Assembly: GCF_000759475.1 (NCBI RefSeq)
Contig: NZ_CP009454.1
Coordinates: 4,030,001 to 4,094,000 of the forward strand
Source: Pantoea rwandensis
GTDB taxonomy: Bacteria > Pseudomonadota > Gammaproteobacteria > Enterobacterales > Enterobacteriaceae
DNA: 64,000 nt
Direction of reading: 5' to 3'
The notes below the pieces were generated by a model, which was not told where the DNA came from, ran no database searches, and was given only the letters and a program-made list of their open reading frames with translations. The translations under genes were made by a program, and so were the position numbers. Of this stretch, positions 1-10,270 are shown one piece after another. Each line of letters starts with the position of its first letter. Position 1 is the first letter of the stretch.

Positions 1-243
1 TATTACTACGATACCCGCAACAGTCGTCCGGCTGAACAACTGGTAGGCCTGCAGTACAGCTCGTGCTGCTACGCCATTCGTCTGGGTTACGAGCGCAAGA
101 TCAACGGCTGGGAAAACAACGACAGTAAGTACGACAACCAAATCTCATTCAACATTGAGCTACGTGGTCTGAGTTCTAACTATGGCTTAGGCACCAATGA
201 AATGCTGCGTCAGGGCATCATCCCTTACCAGCGCGCTTTCTGA
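1..243 (+). CDS. lptD: LPS-assembly protein LptD, C-terminal end (partial)
   Basis: Open from the left edge in frame 1, ending with TGA at 241-243. These 80 residues are the last strands of the LptD outer-membrane barrel, which with LptE inserts lipopolysaccharide into the outer leaflet. Visible family marks are the adjacent Cys-Cys pair in [13 protein letters not shown], which takes part in the inter-domain disulfides needed for LptD maturation, and a C-terminal Phe, the usual end of BAM-folded barrel proteins. surA, the periplasmic chaperone needed for LptD assembly, follows 54 bp later, as in E. coli. Identity rests on these motifs and on synteny with surA-pdxA-rsmA-apaGH. Confidence 0.93.
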   Translation, partial: YYYDTRNSRPAEQLVGLQYSSCCYAIRLGYERKINGWENNDSKYDNQISFNIELRGLSSNYGLGTNEMLRQGIIPYQRAF

Positions 244-297
244 TGTTGTGATATTTGACAGGCTATCCCGCAGTGCGGAAACAACAATGGATAAAGT

Positions 298-1593
298 ATG
301 AAGAACTGGAGAATGCTGATTCTTGGTGTAGCGATCACCGCTAACACTGCGTTCGCAGCCCCACAAGAGGTTGATAAAGTTGCTGCCGTCGTGAATAACG
401 GCGTGGTACTGGAAAGTGACGTTGATAACATGATGCGCACCGTGAAATCACAGGCGCAGCAGGCTCATCAACAGTTACCTGATGACAAAACCTTGCGTCA
501 TCAGATCCTTGAGCGTCAGGTCATGGATGCCATCATTCTTCAGATGGGCGAGAAAGCCGGCTTGCAGGTCAGCGATCAGCAGTTAGATCAGGCCATTCAA
601 AATATCGCCGCACAAAATAAGATGAGCATGGACCAGTTGCGTAGCCGCCTGGCCTATGACGGAATGAACTACAACGCTTACCGTGCGCAGATCCGTCAGG
701 AAATGCTGATCTCTGAAGTGCGTAATAACGAAGTGCGCCGCCGTGTCACCATCCTGCCGCAGGAAGTGGATGCGCTGGCAACGCAGATTGGTTCTCAGAA
801 CACTCAGGGTACCGAACTGAACGTGAGCCAGATCTTGCTGCCGCTGTCAGAAAATCCGACGCAACAGCAGGTTGACGATCAGGAAGCGCTGGCGCGTCAA
901 TTAGTTGGTCAACTGAAAAGCGGTGCCGATTTCGGCAAAATGGCAGTGACTTACTCTGCCGATCCGCAAGCGCTGAAAGGCGGCAACATGGGTTGGGCAA
1001 AGATTGAAGAGCTGCCTACCCTGTTCTCGCAAGCGTTGAGCACCGCGAAGAAGGGTGACATTGTCGGCCCAATCCGCTCTGGCGTTGGCTTCCACATTCT
1101 GAAAGTGAACGACCTGCGCGGTGAGAGCAAAAACATCTCTGTCACCGAAGTGCATGCGCGTCACATTCTGCTGAAGCCTTCTCCGATCCTCACTGACGCG
1201 CAGGCACAAGCGAAGATCGAGCAGATTGCTGCAGATATCAAAAGTGGTAAAACCACCTTTGCCGCCGCAGCAAAACAGTTCTCTGACGATCCGGGTTCAG
1301 CCAATCAGGGCGGCGATCTCGGCTGGGCAACCCCGGAAATCTACGATCCAGCCTTCCGTGATGCGCTGCTGAAGCTGCAAAAAGGCCAGGTCAGCGAGCC
1401 GGTACACTCATCCTTCGGCTGGCATTTGATTCAGTTACTGGATACCCGCCAGGTTGATAAAACCGATGCGGCGCAGAAAGAGCGTGCTTATCGTCTGCTG
1501 TTCAACCGTAAATTTGCCGAAGAAGCACAAACCTGGATGCAGGAACAACGCGCCAGTGCTTACGTGAAGATTCTGGACAGCAATGGTCAGTAA
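298..1593 (+). CDS. surA: Periplasmic chaperone and peptidyl-prolyl isomerase SurA
   Basis: 431 residues, against 428 in E. coli. A Sec signal peptide ends at about residue 21 (hydrophobic [14 protein letters not shown], then PQEVDKV). The chaperone N domain covers about 22-170. Two parvulin-type PPIase domains follow, near 172-275 (VSQILLPL...GGNMGWAK...GFHILKV) and 285-385 (ARHILLKP...[10 protein letters not shown]...GWHLIQL), then the short C-terminal helix that completes the chaperone module. SurA escorts unfolded barrel proteins, including LptD, to the BAM complex. It follows lptD and overlaps pdxA by 11 bp, indicating co-transcription and probably translational coupling. Confidence 0.96.
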   Translation: MKNWRMLILGVAITANTAFAAPQEVDKVAAVVNNGVVLESDVDNMMRTVKSQAQQAHQQLPDDKTLRHQILERQVMDAIILQMGEKAGLQVSDQQLDQAIQNIAAQNKMSMDQLRSRLAYDGMNYNAYRAQIRQEMLISEVRNNEVRRRVTILPQEVDALATQIGSQNTQGTELNVSQILLPLSENPTQQQVDDQEALARQLVGQLKSGADFGKMAVTYSADPQALKGGNMGWAKIEELPTLFSQALSTAKKGDIVGPIRSGVGFHILKVNDLRGESKNISVTEVHARHILLKPSPILTDAQAQAKIEQIAADIKSGKTTFAAAAKQFSDDPGSANQGGDLGWATPEIYDPAFRDALLKLQKGQVSEPVHSSFGWHLIQLLDTRQVDKTDAAQKERAYRLLFNRKFAEEAQTWMQEQRASAYVKILDSNGQ

Positions 1594-2575
1594 TTATCGT
1601 GTGGTGATCACCCCCGGCGAACCCGCCGGGATTGGTCCTGATCTTACCGTTCAACTGGCTCAGCTCGACTGGCCAGTTGAACTGGTGGTCTGTGCCGATG
1701 GCCATGTGCTGCGTCAGCGCGCCCAGCAACTGGGCTTACCGCTGACGCTGCGCGATTACCAACCGGGTGTTGCGGCACAAGCACAGCAGGCCGGTACGTT
1801 AACGCTGCTGCAGGTTGATACTGCGCAGCCGGTCACGCCCGGTGAATTAACCGTCGCGAATGGGCATTACGTATTGGAAACGCTGGCGCGTGCCTGCGAT
1901 GGTTGCCTCAACGGTGAATTTGCCGCATTGATTACCGGACCGGTACACAAAGGCGTCATCAATGACGCCGGCATTGCGTTTACCGGTCATACCGAATTTT
2001 TCGCCGAACGCGCGGGTGGCGATCGCGTCGTGATGATGCTGGCCACCGAAGAGCTGCGTGTCGCCCTCGCGACCACGCATTTGCCGTTGAAAGATGTCGC
2101 TGACGCCATTACTCGCGACTGTCTGCATGAGGTCATTACGATTCTGCATCAGGATTTACAGCAGAAATTCGGTTTACCGCATCCCCATATCTTCGTCTGC
2201 GGCCTGAACCCGCATGCGGGCGAGAGCGGCCATATGGGCCGTGAAGAAATTGATACTATTATTCCGGCACTCGACGAACTGCGTCAGCAAGGTATTCAGC
2301 TCACCGGCCCGTTACCGGCTGATACGCTGTTCCAGCCGAAGTATTTACAGCATGCTGATGCGGTCCTGGCGATGTATCACGATCAGGGCTTACCAGTGCT
2401 AAAATTTCAGGGGTTTGGTCGCGCGGTGAATATCACCCTTGGCCTGCCCTTTATCCGGACTTCTGTCGACCATGGTACCGCGCTGGAATTAGCCGGTCAG
2501 GGCAAGGCGGAACCGGGCAGCTTTATCACGGCGCTTAATCTCGCCATCACTATGATCAAGAGCAGTAATGAATAA
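1583..2575 (+). CDS. pdxA: 4-hydroxythreonine-4-phosphate dehydrogenase PdxA
   Basis: 330 residues (E. coli 329). It oxidises 4-phosphohydroxy-L-threonine in the DXP-dependent pyridoxal phosphate pathway; the product condenses with deoxyxylulose phosphate through PdxJ. Family signatures are the N-terminal [32 protein letters not shown] (first metal His), [14 protein letters not shown] (second metal His) and [12 protein letters not shown] (third metal His), then [13 protein letters not shown]. The ATG lies inside the end of surA. The stop overlaps the rsmA start by 8 bp. PdxA therefore sits in a tightly coupled surA-pdxA-rsmA-apaG unit. Confidence 0.96.
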   Translation: MVSNYRVVITPGEPAGIGPDLTVQLAQLDWPVELVVCADGHVLRQRAQQLGLPLTLRDYQPGVAAQAQQAGTLTLLQVDTAQPVTPGELTVANGHYVLETLARACDGCLNGEFAALITGPVHKGVINDAGIAFTGHTEFFAERAGGDRVVMMLATEELRVALATTHLPLKDVADAITRDCLHEVITILHQDLQQKFGLPHPHIFVCGLNPHAGESGHMGREEIDTIIPALDELRQQGIQLTGPLPADTLFQPKYLQHADAVLAMYHDQGLPVLKFQGFGRAVNITLGLPFIRTSVDHGTALELAGQGKAEPGSFITALNLAITMIKSSNE

Positions 2576-3392
2576 TCGCGTCCATCAGGGGCATTTTGCC
2601 CGTAAACGTTTCGGGCAGAACTTCCTGAACGATCAGTACATTATCGACAGCATTGTCTCCGCTATTCACCCGCAGAAGGGAGAAGCGATTGTGGAGATTG
2701 GTCCCGGCCTTGGTGCCTTAACTGAACCGGTGGGCGAACGCCTTGATGAACTGACCGTTGTAGAGCTGGACCGCGATCTGGCTGCACGTTTGCAGACCCA
2801 TCCGTTCCTCGGACCAAAGCTGACCATTTATCAGCAAGATGCCATGACTTTCGATTTCTCGGCGCTGGCGCAGGAGAAAGGTCAGCCACTGCGTGTCTTT
2901 GGCAACCTGCCGTACAATATTTCGACCCCGCTGATGTTCCACCTTTTCAGCTATACTGGTTCGATTAAAGACATGCACTTCATGCTGCAGAAAGAAGTGG
3001 TAAACCGTTTGGTTGCCGGACCAGGCAGTAAAGCCTATGGCCGCCTGAGCGTGATGGCGCAGTACTATTGCCAGGTGATTCCGGTGTTGGAAGTACCACC
3101 CGAATCCTTTACGCCTGCGCCAAAAGTCGATTCCGCCGTGGTGCGTTTGATGCCTTACCCAGAGCCGCCTTATCCGGTGAGCGATATTCGCCTGCTGAGC
3201 CGCATCACCACTGAAGCCTTTGGTCAACGCCGTAAAACCCTGCGTAACAGCCTTGCACATATGTTTACTGCGGGTGCGTTGGATGAACTAAACATTGATG
3301 CCTCGCTGCGTGCTGAGAATGTCACCGTGGCGCAGTATTGCCAATTGGCGAACTGGCTGGGTAATCATCAGGCTGAAACCCCGGAGAAATAA
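2568..3392 (+). CDS. rsmA: 16S rRNA (adenine1518/1519-N6)-dimethyltransferase RsmA (KsgA)
   Basis: 274 residues. It dimethylates the two adjacent adenines in the 3'-terminal helix 45 of 16S rRNA, a late checkpoint in 30S assembly; loss gives kasugamycin resistance. Visible are the N-terminal RKRFGQNFL, the SAM-binding motif [14 protein letters not shown] (about residues 43-55), the acidic VVELDRDLA, and the N6-adenine methyltransferase motif GNLPYNIST near 112. The C-terminal helical part ([12 protein letters not shown]) is complete. The gene overlaps pdxA by 8 bp, and apaG begins 4 bp after its stop. Confidence 0.97.
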   Translation: MNNRVHQGHFARKRFGQNFLNDQYIIDSIVSAIHPQKGEAIVEIGPGLGALTEPVGERLDELTVVELDRDLAARLQTHPFLGPKLTIYQQDAMTFDFSALAQEKGQPLRVFGNLPYNISTPLMFHLFSYTGSIKDMHFMLQKEVVNRLVAGPGSKAYGRLSVMAQYYCQVIPVLEVPPESFTPAPKVDSAVVRLMPYPEPPYPVSDIRLLSRITTEAFGQRRKTLRNSLAHMFTAGALDELNIDASLRAENVTVAQYCQLANWLGNHQAETPEK

Positions 3393-3396
3393 GTGT

Positions 3397-3774
3397 ATGA
3401 GTGAACTGGCCCGCGTCTGTATTCATGTATTGAGTCAATATGTGGAATCACAATCCTTGCCCGACGAGGATCGTTACGTGTTTGCCTACACCATCACCAT
3501 ACGTAATCTGGGACGAAATAGCGTTCAACTGCATAGCCGCTACTGGCTTATCACCAATGGCAACGGTCGTGAGACTGAAGTTCAGGGGGAAGGTGTGGTT
3601 GGCGAGCAACCGCACATTGCCGCTGGCGGTGAGTATCAGTACACCAGCGGTGCGATTCTTGAAACCCCAATGGGCACCATGCAAGGTCACTATGTGATGA
3701 TCGACGATGAAGGTGAAGAATTTCACGTCGACATTCCGGTGTTCCGACTCGCCGTGCAAACCCACATACATTAA
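3397..3774 (+). CDS. apaG: ApaG family protein (DUF525)
   Basis: 125 residues, the family length. The start chosen is ATG 3397, reading [20 protein letters not shown], because the longer frame beginning at 3295 would run through rsmA and add unrelated residues. ApaG is a small beta-sandwich protein (fibronectin-III-like fold) with GENGQG-type loops; here the motif reads [24 protein letters not shown], followed by [17 protein letters not shown]. Its biochemical role in bacteria is unsettled. It is the middle gene of the rsmA-apaG-apaH arrangement. A GC-rich hairpin separates it from apaH, so the last gene may be partly uncoupled. Confidence 0.94.
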   Translation: MSELARVCIHVLSQYVESQSLPDEDRYVFAYTITIRNLGRNSVQLHSRYWLITNGNGRETEVQGEGVVGEQPHIAAGGEYQYTSGAILETPMGTMQGHYVMIDDEGEEFHVDIPVFRLAVQTHIH

Positions 3775-3781
3775 TCCCCCT

Positions 3782-3802
3782 CCGCCCGGCCTGTCCGGGC
3801 GG
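3782..3802 (+). terminator. GC-rich hairpin between apaG and apaH
   Basis: Arms CCGCCCGG and CCGGGCGG enclose the loop CCTGT, and a short TTTT follows six bases later. It resembles a weak or partial intrinsic terminator that could lower apaH expression relative to apaG. The U-run is too short and distant for a confident call. Confidence 0.4.
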
Positions 3803-3825
3803 CGCGTTTTGATCGGACTGACGTA

Positions 3826-4695
3826 ATGAGTACATACCTGATTGGCGATATTCACGGCTGTTATGACGAGCTACGTGCGCTGCTGGCGCAGGTTGATTTC
3901 GATCCGCAGCAAGACGAGCTTTGGCTCACCGGCGACTTAGTGGCGCGTGGCCCGGGTTCGCTGGATGTGCTGCGCTATGTGAAATCGCTGGGAGATTGCG
4001 TGCGACTGGTGCTCGGCAATCACGATCTGCATCTGCTGGCGGTTTATGCGGGCATCAGCCGTAACAAACCTAAAGATCGTCTGACGCCATTGTTAGAGGC
4101 GCACGACGCTGATGAACTGATCAACTGGTTACGTCGCCAGCCGCTGTTACAGGTAGATGAAGAGAAAAAGCTGTTGATGGCTCATGCGGGTATCACACCG
4201 CAGTGGGATCTCGACACGGCAAAACTCTGTGCGCGTGAAGTTGAAGCCGTACTGGCCAGCGACACCTATCCGCTGTTCCTGGATGCGATGTACGGCGACA
4301 TGCCGAACAACTGGACGCCGGAATTGAGCGGATTGGCACGTCTGCGCTTCAGTACCAATGCTCTGACGCGCATGCGTTTCTGCTTCCCCAACGGTCAGTT
4401 GGATATGATTTGCAAAGAAGCCCCCAACTCTGCGCCACCGCCATTAAAACCCTGGTTCCTCGTTCCGGCCAAAATCGGCCGCGACTATACGCAGGTGTTT
4501 GGCCACTGGGCTTCGCTGGAAGGTAAAGGGACACCTGAACACATAATCGGACTGGATACCGGTTGCTGCTGGGGCGGAACGCTAACGCTGCTGCACTGGG
4601 AATCACAACGCTATTATGTGCAGGCCTCCAACCGCGAAAAGGCGATGGCAGAGAGTGCCGCCAGCGCACATCCGCCATTGAGCGACATGCATTAA
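3826..4695 (+). CDS. apaH: Bis(5'-nucleosyl)-tetraphosphatase, symmetrical (ApaH)
   Basis: 289 residues (E. coli 280). It cleaves Ap4A symmetrically to two ADP and also removes Np4 caps from RNA 5' ends under stress. The metallophosphoesterase signature is complete: [10 protein letters not shown] (residues 7-16), [19 protein letters not shown] and [10 protein letters not shown], with the closing [10 protein letters not shown] and [13 protein letters not shown]. The C-terminal tail after LHWESQ is slightly longer than in E. coli. It is the last gene of the lptD-side run and is closed by a strong terminator. folA lies beyond in the opposite direction. Confidence 0.96.
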   Translation: MSTYLIGDIHGCYDELRALLAQVDFDPQQDELWLTGDLVARGPGSLDVLRYVKSLGDCVRLVLGNHDLHLLAVYAGISRNKPKDRLTPLLEAHDADELINWLRRQPLLQVDEEKKLLMAHAGITPQWDLDTAKLCAREVEAVLASDTYPLFLDAMYGDMPNNWTPELSGLARLRFSTNALTRMRFCFPNGQLDMICKEAPNSAPPPLKPWFLVPAKIGRDYTQVFGHWASLEGKGTPEHIIGLDTGCCWGGTLTLLHWESQRYYVQASNREKAMAESAASAHPPLSDMH

Positions 4696-4736
4696 TAAAT
4701 GCCCCGGCCAATTAACCATTGCCGCAGATCATAAAC

Positions 4737-4769
4737 AAAAAGCCCCGCAAATTGAGCGGGGCTTTTTTT
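4737..4769. terminator. Intrinsic terminator after apaH
   Basis: A perfect 9-bp stem, AAGCCCCGC / GCGGGGCTT, with a 7-base loop is followed by T7 on the plus strand. An A-run precedes the stem, so it may also work on folA transcripts from the other side. Confidence 0.9.
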
Positions 4770-4802
4770 CTTTCGCCATAATCGATGGTGCTGAGATTTC
4801 CC

Positions 4803-4870
4803 GGTCGCCGAAATGGCGACACTACGACGATATGGCACAGTCTTCGTCAGGGGCGCATTGACGCGCACCG
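4803..4870. repeat. Dispersed palindromic repeats, apaH-folA gap
   Basis: GGTCGCCGAAATGGCGAC, an imperfect palindrome followed by ACTACGA, lies at 4803-4827. About 25 bases on comes GGGGCGCATTGACGCGCACC. These match the two core types (GGTCGCC...GGCGACC and GCGCAT...GCGCACC) seen near 19300, 38460, 49790, 54215 and 62915. It lies in a convergent intergenic gap, like most other copies. Confidence 0.55.
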
Positions 4871-4879
4871 GGATAAACA

Positions 4880-5359
4880 TCAACGGCGATCTAAAATCTC
4901 AAAGCAGTAGCTGTGCGAGTTTTGTGCATCGGCGTCATGAAACTCGCTAAAGGTCGATTGCCACTCATCCGGCTCGTAATCCGGGAATTGGGTGTCACCT
5001 TCGACTTCGGCATCAATGTGTGTGAGATACAAACGATCGGCACGCGCCAGCATCTGTTCGTAAATGCGACCGCCACCGATCACCATGACCTCTTCCACGT
5101 CTCCCGCCGCTTTCACTGCTTCGTCCAGTGAAGTCACCCAGGTCACGCCGTCATGGGTGCCAGGCTGGCTGCTCACCACAATATTTAAACGTCCCGGTAG
5201 CGGGCGGCCGATTGATTCAAAGGTCAGACGCCCCATAATCACCGGCTTATTCAGCGTATTACGTTTGAACCACGCCAAATCAGCAGGCAGGTTCCATGGC
5301 ATGGCGTTTTCCATACCAATAATGCGATCGGCTGCCAGTGCTGCGATCAGACTAATCAT
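4880..5359 (-). CDS. folA: Dihydrofolate reductase
   Basis: 159 residues, as in E. coli. It reduces dihydrofolate to tetrahydrofolate with NADPH and is the target of trimethoprim. The sequence shows [32 protein letters not shown] with the catalytic Asp at position 27, [16 protein letters not shown] for NADPH binding, [14 protein letters not shown], and a C-terminal YCFEILDRR. Residues 20-28 (MPWNLPADL) are the wild-type active-site pattern; I see no known resistance substitution there. It is transcribed alone, convergent with apaH. The roughly 290-bp gap upstream holds its promoter region and the porin terminator; I could not fix a promoter there. Confidence 0.97.
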   Translation of the reverse strand: MISLIAALAADRIIGMENAMPWNLPADLAWFKRNTLNKPVIMGRLTFESIGRPLPGRLNIVVSSQPGTHDGVTWVTSLDEAVKAAGDVEEVMVIGGGRIYEQMLARADRLYLTHIDAEVEGDTQFPDYEPDEWQSTFSEFHDADAQNSHSYCFEILDRR

Positions 5360-5611
5360 GTTAAAAGACCTACAGGAAAAAAATTGGCGCCATCATACGT
5401 AAAGGCGAAAGTTTCGTCGATAGGCCGCCCCCGCTATTTGCGTAAAGCTCCTATGCGACCGCATTTTTGTTATTGGACAGAGTTTTACACCGACTTTCCC
5501 ACCATACATGGAAATAGACGCCAGATTAGTCCAGCTGAACGCTACAACTCAGGGCGAAATGAGGCTTTGACGTGATGGAGTGTAAAGAAAACCGCACTGT
5601 CTGCGACAAAG

Positions 5612-5636
5612 AAAAACGGCTCCCGCAGGAGCCGTT
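5612..5636 (-). terminator. Intrinsic terminator after the porin gene
   Basis: Read on the minus strand, the stem AACGGCTCC / GGAGCCGTT has a 4-base loop and is followed by a T-rich tract (TTTTTC). It lies 10 bp after the porin stop codon. The carB terminator uses an almost identical stem. Confidence 0.88.
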
Positions 5637-5646
5637 GTCACTTCGA

Positions 5647-6792
5647 TTAGAAATCGTAGCGCAGACGCACCAGGTTCATATTACCCAGTGATTTGTCGGT
5701 GCTTGAGGTGATCACGTATTCGTAGTCCACCTGGAAGCCGTAATCCAGTTTAGTGCTGATACCGACACCATTGTCGATACGTTTGTAGTTACGTCCATTG
5801 ACGAACTCCAGACGGTCGCCCATGAAGTATGGCTGGATCGATTTAACCGCATACTGATCGATAGCGAATTTGTAGCCCGCGAAGTATTCAACGCCCCACG
5901 CATCATCTGCGAAGTAGTTGTTGACGTTCTTCACTGTGGTTGGGGAGAAGTTCTGGTACCAACCCGCACCGGCAGACAACGTCCAGCTATCAGGTTTCCA
6001 GCTCAGCGCGGTACCGTAGATGTTCTGGTTGTAATCTTTGTCATCGCCATTGGCCGCATTACGCATGGTGGCGCGCGTATAGTTCCACGCGGTGCCCCAT
6101 GTTAAATCTTTCGTGATGTGGTAATCGATACCCAGTGAACCACCGCTCTTACGCTTATAGCGCAGGCTGTTGTTCTTCTGCAGCAGTTCATTATCTGCAA
6201 ACAGATAAGATGCATAAACATCGACGTCGCCGAAGGTGTTTTTGTACTTCAGCATCTTACGTGAACGGTATGAACCGTCGTAATCGCCGTTGATACCATT
6301 GCCCGGTGCCTGAGCCAGCATGTCGTAGTCCCAGATATCGGTCTTCGCGCCAACCACATCATAGTAAACGCTGTTCTGCTGACCAAAGGTCAACTGACCC
6401 CAGGTTTTGCTTTTCAGACCGGTATACAGCTGGCGGCGCGTGGTGTTGTTCTGGCCATCGGCATAGTGGTGATCCCAACCCCACCAGGCCGGGAAGTTCA
6501 CGCCCAGCTCGTAGTAGCTGACCCAGCTGATGTCATCAAACAGGTAGTAATCAGCGGAGAAACGGAAACGTGAACCGCCATCGTAGCCGTTACGTTTATA
6601 CGATTGGTCACTGACACCAGCCTGATGCTGGAACTGAGGACGAATACTGCCGCCGACTTTGAAATCAAGACGACTAAGTGGATCGCCCGCCTGCGGATCC
6701 TGCTTCAGCAGGGTAATTTCCGCCTGGCTGGCGAGAGGCGCAGCAACTAATAACGCAGCCACTGCGCTGAGGGTGAAAGCACGCATTTTCAT
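5647..6792 (-). CDS. Outer-membrane porin (Gram-negative porin superfamily)
   Basis: 381 residues. A clear Sec signal peptide (MKMRAFTLSAVAALLVAAPLASQA, cleavage near residue 24) precedes a mature protein rich in alternating beta-strand patterns and aromatic girdle residues. The last residues, LVRLRYDF, end in the Phe typical of BAM-folded barrels. Strand-like repeats such as SRFRFSADYYLFDDISWVSYYELGVNF and LRYKRKSGGSLGIDYHITKDLTWG support a 16-strand-type channel. It is not close to OmpF/OmpC by eye and I cannot name its substrate. It occupies the folA-carB interval that holds kefFC and cai genes in E. coli. It is monocistronic with its own terminator, and its 5' leader carries a notable hairpin. 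Confidence 0.8.
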   Translation of the reverse strand: MKMRAFTLSAVAALLVAAPLASQAEITLLKQDPQAGDPLSRLDFKVGGSIRPQFQHQAGVSDQSYKRNGYDGGSRFRFSADYYLFDDISWVSYYELGVNFPAWWGWDHHYADGQNNTTRRQLYTGLKSKTWGQLTFGQQNSVYYDVVGAKTDIWDYDMLAQAPGNGINGDYDGSYRSRKMLKYKNTFGDVDVYASYLFADNELLQKNNSLRYKRKSGGSLGIDYHITKDLTWGTAWNYTRATMRNAANGDDKDYNQNIYGTALSWKPDSWTLSAGAGWYQNFSPTTVKNVNNYFADDAWGVEYFAGYKFAIDQYAVKSIQPYFMGDRLEFVNGRNYKRIDNGVGISTKLDYGFQVDYEYVITSSTDKSLGNMNLVRLRYDF

Positions 6793-6812
6793 TTTTTATA
6801 TCCCAGTTAAGG

Positions 6813-6837
6813 TGAGCGCTCTATTGATGAGCGCTCA
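6813..6837 (-). promoter_or_regulatory. Leader hairpin made of two copies of the palindrome GAGCGCTC
   Basis: Each GAGCGCTC is self-complementary, and the two copies are separated by 7 bases. In the porin mRNA they can pair as a 9-bp stem (TGAGCGCTC / GAGCGCTCA). The element lies 20 bp upstream of the porin start, just before a weak Shine-Dalgarno (CTGGGA). It could be an RNA structure affecting translation, or a paired operator in DNA. Confidence 0.5.
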
Positions 6838-6983
6838 AGATAGTACGGTGCGCTTACCGGGATCGTATTTATAAATTTGTGCGGATAATCCGAGGTGTAA
6901 CCGTTATCGCATCAACTGATAAAAACTATGTCAAATCAATAGATTTTTCACACATAACCTTATTCAACCAATGATAAACAGGC

Positions 6984-7013
6984 GAAAAAAAACGGCTCCC
7001 GAGGAGCCGTTTT
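6984..7013 (-). terminator. Intrinsic terminator after carB
   Basis: On the minus strand the stem AACGGCTCC / GGAGCCGTT, extendable through flanking A/T pairs, is followed by a run of eight T. It starts 20 bp after the carB stop. Confidence 0.9.
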
Positions 7014-7032
7014 CAGTCGGTCAACTTATTGA

Positions 7033-10000
7033 TTAACCTTTGATTTGCGCATGCATTTCCTGCACTGAAATCACTTTCTCAGTCGGGTCGGCATTCAACG
7101 CCATCGCCGTAGCAAATCCACCGTTCAGCGTGGTGTCATAATGCACTTTATATTGCAGCGCACTGCGGCGAATCAGTTTGGAATCTTCAATCGCCTGACG
7201 ACCCGCGGTGGTATTGACGATGTAGGTGTACTCACCATTCTTCAGACGGTCCTGAATGTGTGGACGACCTTCATGCACCTTGTTAACCAGACGTGGGTTG
7301 ATACCGGCTTCACCCAGCACCACAGCGGTACCGTGTGTGGCATCTAACTCGAAGCCAAACTTCTGCAGCTTCGCCGCCAGGTCGACGATACGTTTCTTAT
7401 CACCTTCACGCACTGACAGTAGCGCACGACCGGTTTTCTTCATGTTGCTCTGCGCACCCAGCATCGCTTTGGCAAACGCCTCAGCGAAGGTACGGCCGAC
7501 ACCCATCACTTCACCGGTAGAACGCATCTCTGGGCCAAGAATCGGGTCAACACCCGGGAACTTGTTAAACGGCAGCACCACTTCTTTCACCGAGTAATAC
7601 GGTGGAATGATTTCTTTCGTGACGCCCTGCTCAGCCAGGGTTTTACCTGCCATCACGCGCGCAGCCACTTTCGCTAAAGGTACGCCGGTCGCTTTAGACA
7701 CGAATGGCACGGTACGCGCCGCACGTGGGTTCACCTCAATCAGGTAAACCTCGTTGTCCTTCACTGCGAACTGCACGTTCATCAAACCGCGTACGTTCAG
7801 CTCGAAAGCCAGTTTCTCGACCTGTTGACGCATCACGTTCTGAATTTCAGTGCTCAGCGTATAAGCCGGCAGTGAACAAGCGGAGTCACCTGAGTGAACA
7901 CCAGCTTGTTCGATGTGCTCCATGATGCCGCCAATCAGTACGCGCTCACCGTCGCAAATCGCATCCACGTCGACTTCCACTGCATCATCCAGGAAGCGGT
8001 CCAGCAGTACCGGTGCATCATTGGAAACAGAAACCGCGGTCTGGAAGTAACGCTTCAGGTCGATTTCATCATAAACGATTTCCATCGCACGGCCGCCCAG
8101 CACATAAGAAGGGCGCACCACCAACGGATAACCGATACCTGCGGCTTTCTCAACGGCTTGCTCCAGCGTAGCCACGGTGGCGTTAGCCGGCTGCTTCAGG
8201 CTCAGGCGATCAACCGCCTGCTGGAAGCGCTCACGGTCTTCAGCGCGGTCAATCGCATCTGGGCTGGTACCAATCACGGGTACGCCTGCCGCTTCCAGCG
8301 CACGAGCCAGCTTCAGCGGGGTCTGGCCGCCGTACTGCACGATGACGCCTTTAGGCTTCTCGATGCGCACGATTTCCAGCACGTCTTCCAGCGTTACCGG
8401 TTCGAAGTACAAGCGGTCGGAGGTGTCGTAGTCAGTCGATACGGTCTCTGGGTTACAGTTCACCATAATGGTTTCGTAACCGTCTTCGCGCAGCGCCAGC
8501 GCCGCATGTACGCAGCAGTAATCGAACTCGATACCCTGACCGATACGGTTTGGACCGCCGCCCAGAATCATGATTTTGTCACGATCCTGGTTTGGATTCG
8601 CTTCGCACTCTTCTTCATAAGTGGAGTACATGTAAGCGGTATCGGTGGAGAATTCTGCCGCACAGGTGTCTACGCGTTTGTAGACTGGGTGCAGGTTGAA
8701 CTGCTGACGCAGCTTGCGAATTTCGCTCTCTGCCACGCCTGCCAGGTTTGCCAGACGCACGTCAGCAAAGCCTTTGCGCTTCAGTGCACGCAGGAAATCG
8801 GCGTTCAGTGAGTTAACACCTTCACGCGCAACCTGCTCTTCCAGGCGCACCAGCTCTTCGATTTGCACCAGGAACCAGCGGTCAATGTTGGTCAGGTTGA
8901 ACACGCCATCCACCGACATACCGGCACGGAACGCATCGGCGATGTACCAGATACGGTCAGAACCCGCATCTTTCAGCTCACGGCGGATGCGGGTCAGCGC
9001 TTCGGCATCATCCAGATCCACTTTCGGGTCGAAGCCGTTTGCACCGACTTCCAGACCGCGCAGCGCTTTCTGCATTGATTCCTGGAAGGTGCGGCCAATT
9101 GCCATCACTTCACCCACAGATTTCATCTGCGTGGTCAGGCGGTCATTGGCGCCAGCGAACTTCTCGAAGTTGAAGCGAGGAATCTTGGTCACAACGTAGT
9201 CAATTGACGGCTCAAACGACGCCGGCGTACGACCGCCGGTGATGTCATTCATCAGTTCATCAAGGGTGAAGCCCACCGCCAGTTTCGCGGCGACTTTTGC
9301 AATCGGGAAACCGGTGGCTTTGGAGGCCAGCGCTGACGAGCGCGACACACGCGGGTTCATCTCGATAACAACCAGACGACCATCTTTCGGGTTGACTGAG
9401 AACTGGACGTTAGAACCGCCGGTTTCAACACCGATTTCACGCAGTACCGCCAGCGAGGCGTTACGCATGATTTGGTATTCTTTATCCGTTAGGGTTTGCG
9501 CCGGTGCCACGGTGATCGAGTCACCGGTGTGGATACCCATCGCATCGAAGTTTTCGATTGAGCAGACGATGATGCAGTTGTCGTTTTTATCACGCACCAC
9601 TTCCATCTCGTACTCTTTCCAGCCAATCAGCGACTCATCAATCAACAGCTCATTGGTAGGGGACAGATCCAGGCCACGCTCGCAAATCTCTTCGAACTCT
9701 TCGCGGTTGTAAGCGATACCGCCACCCGTCCCGCCCATGGTGAAGGAAGGACGAATGATGCACGGGAAGCCCACATCTTCAGCCACGGCCAGTGCTTCTT
9801 CCATGGTATGCGCAATACCAGAGCGAGCAGTACCCAGACCGATACTTTTCATCGCTACATCAAAGCGGCGGCGGTCTTCGGCTTTATCGATGGCGTCTGC
9901 GGTCGCACCAATCATGGTGACACCAAACTCTGCCAGTACACCCTGACGTTCCAGTTCCAGCGCGCAGTTCAGCGCTGTCTGGCCGCCCATGGTCGGCAGA

Positions 10001-10257
10001 ACCGCATCCGGGCGCTCTTTTTCGATGATCTTACGCACCACTTCCCAGTGAATCGGCTCGATATAGGTCGCATCGGCCATTTCCGGGTCGGTCATAATGG
10101 TAGCCGGGTTGGAGTTCACCAGAATGACGCGGTAACCCTCTTCACGCAGCGCTTTACACGCCTGTGCACCGGAGTAGTCAAATTCACATGCCTGGCCGAT
10201 AACGATCGGGCCAGCGCCAAGGATCAGGATGGATTTTATGTCTGTACGTTTTGGCAT
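7033..10257 (-). CDS. carB: Carbamoyl-phosphate synthase, large subunit
   Basis: 1074 residues (E. coli 1073). It uses ammonia delivered from CarA, bicarbonate and two ATP to make carbamoyl phosphate for arginine and pyrimidine synthesis. The two homologous halves each carry an ATP-grasp unit: the N-terminal half begins [23 protein letters not shown] with [17 protein letters not shown], and the C-terminal half begins [24 protein letters not shown] with [18 protein letters not shown]. The last 140 residues form the allosteric domain ([15 protein letters not shown]...[19 protein letters not shown]). carA lies 13 bp upstream in one operon. Confidence 0.98.
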   Translation of the reverse strand: MPKRTDIKSILILGAGPIVIGQACEFDYSGAQACKALREEGYRVILVNSNPATIMTDPEMADATYIEPIHWEVVRKIIEKERPDAVLPTMGGQTALNCALELERQGVLAEFGVTMIGATADAIDKAEDRRRFDVAMKSIGLGTARSGIAHTMEEALAVAEDVGFPCIIRPSFTMGGTGGGIAYNREEFEEICERGLDLSPTNELLIDESLIGWKEYEMEVVRDKNDNCIIVCSIENFDAMGIHTGDSITVAPAQTLTDKEYQIMRNASLAVLREIGVETGGSNVQFSVNPKDGRLVVIEMNPRVSRSSALASKATGFPIAKVAAKLAVGFTLDELMNDITGGRTPASFEPSIDYVVTKIPRFNFEKFAGANDRLTTQMKSVGEVMAIGRTFQESMQKALRGLEVGANGFDPKVDLDDAEALTRIRRELKDAGSDRIWYIADAFRAGMSVDGVFNLTNIDRWFLVQIEELVRLEEQVAREGVNSLNADFLRALKRKGFADVRLANLAGVAESEIRKLRQQFNLHPVYKRVDTCAAEFSTDTAYMYSTYEEECEANPNQDRDKIMILGGGPNRIGQGIEFDYCCVHAALALREDGYETIMVNCNPETVSTDYDTSDRLYFEPVTLEDVLEIVRIEKPKGVIVQYGGQTPLKLARALEAAGVPVIGTSPDAIDRAEDRERFQQAVDRLSLKQPANATVATLEQAVEKAAGIGYPLVVRPSYVLGGRAMEIVYDEIDLKRYFQTAVSVSNDAPVLLDRFLDDAVEVDVDAICDGERVLIGGIMEHIEQAGVHSGDSACSLPAYTLSTEIQNVMRQQVEKLAFELNVRGLMNVQFAVKDNEVYLIEVNPRAARTVPFVSKATGVPLAKVAARVMAGKTLAEQGVTKEIIPPYYSVKEVVLPFNKFPGVDPILGPEMRSTGEVMGVGRTFAEAFAKAMLGAQSNMKKTGRALLSVREGDKKRIVDLAAKLQKFGFELDATHGTAVVLGEAGINPRLVNKVHEGRPHIQDRLKNGEYTYIVNTTAGRQAIEDSKLIRRSALQYKVHYDTTLNGGFATAMALNADPTEKVISVQEMHAQIKG

Positions 10258-10270
10258 CGTGGGCTCCTGA

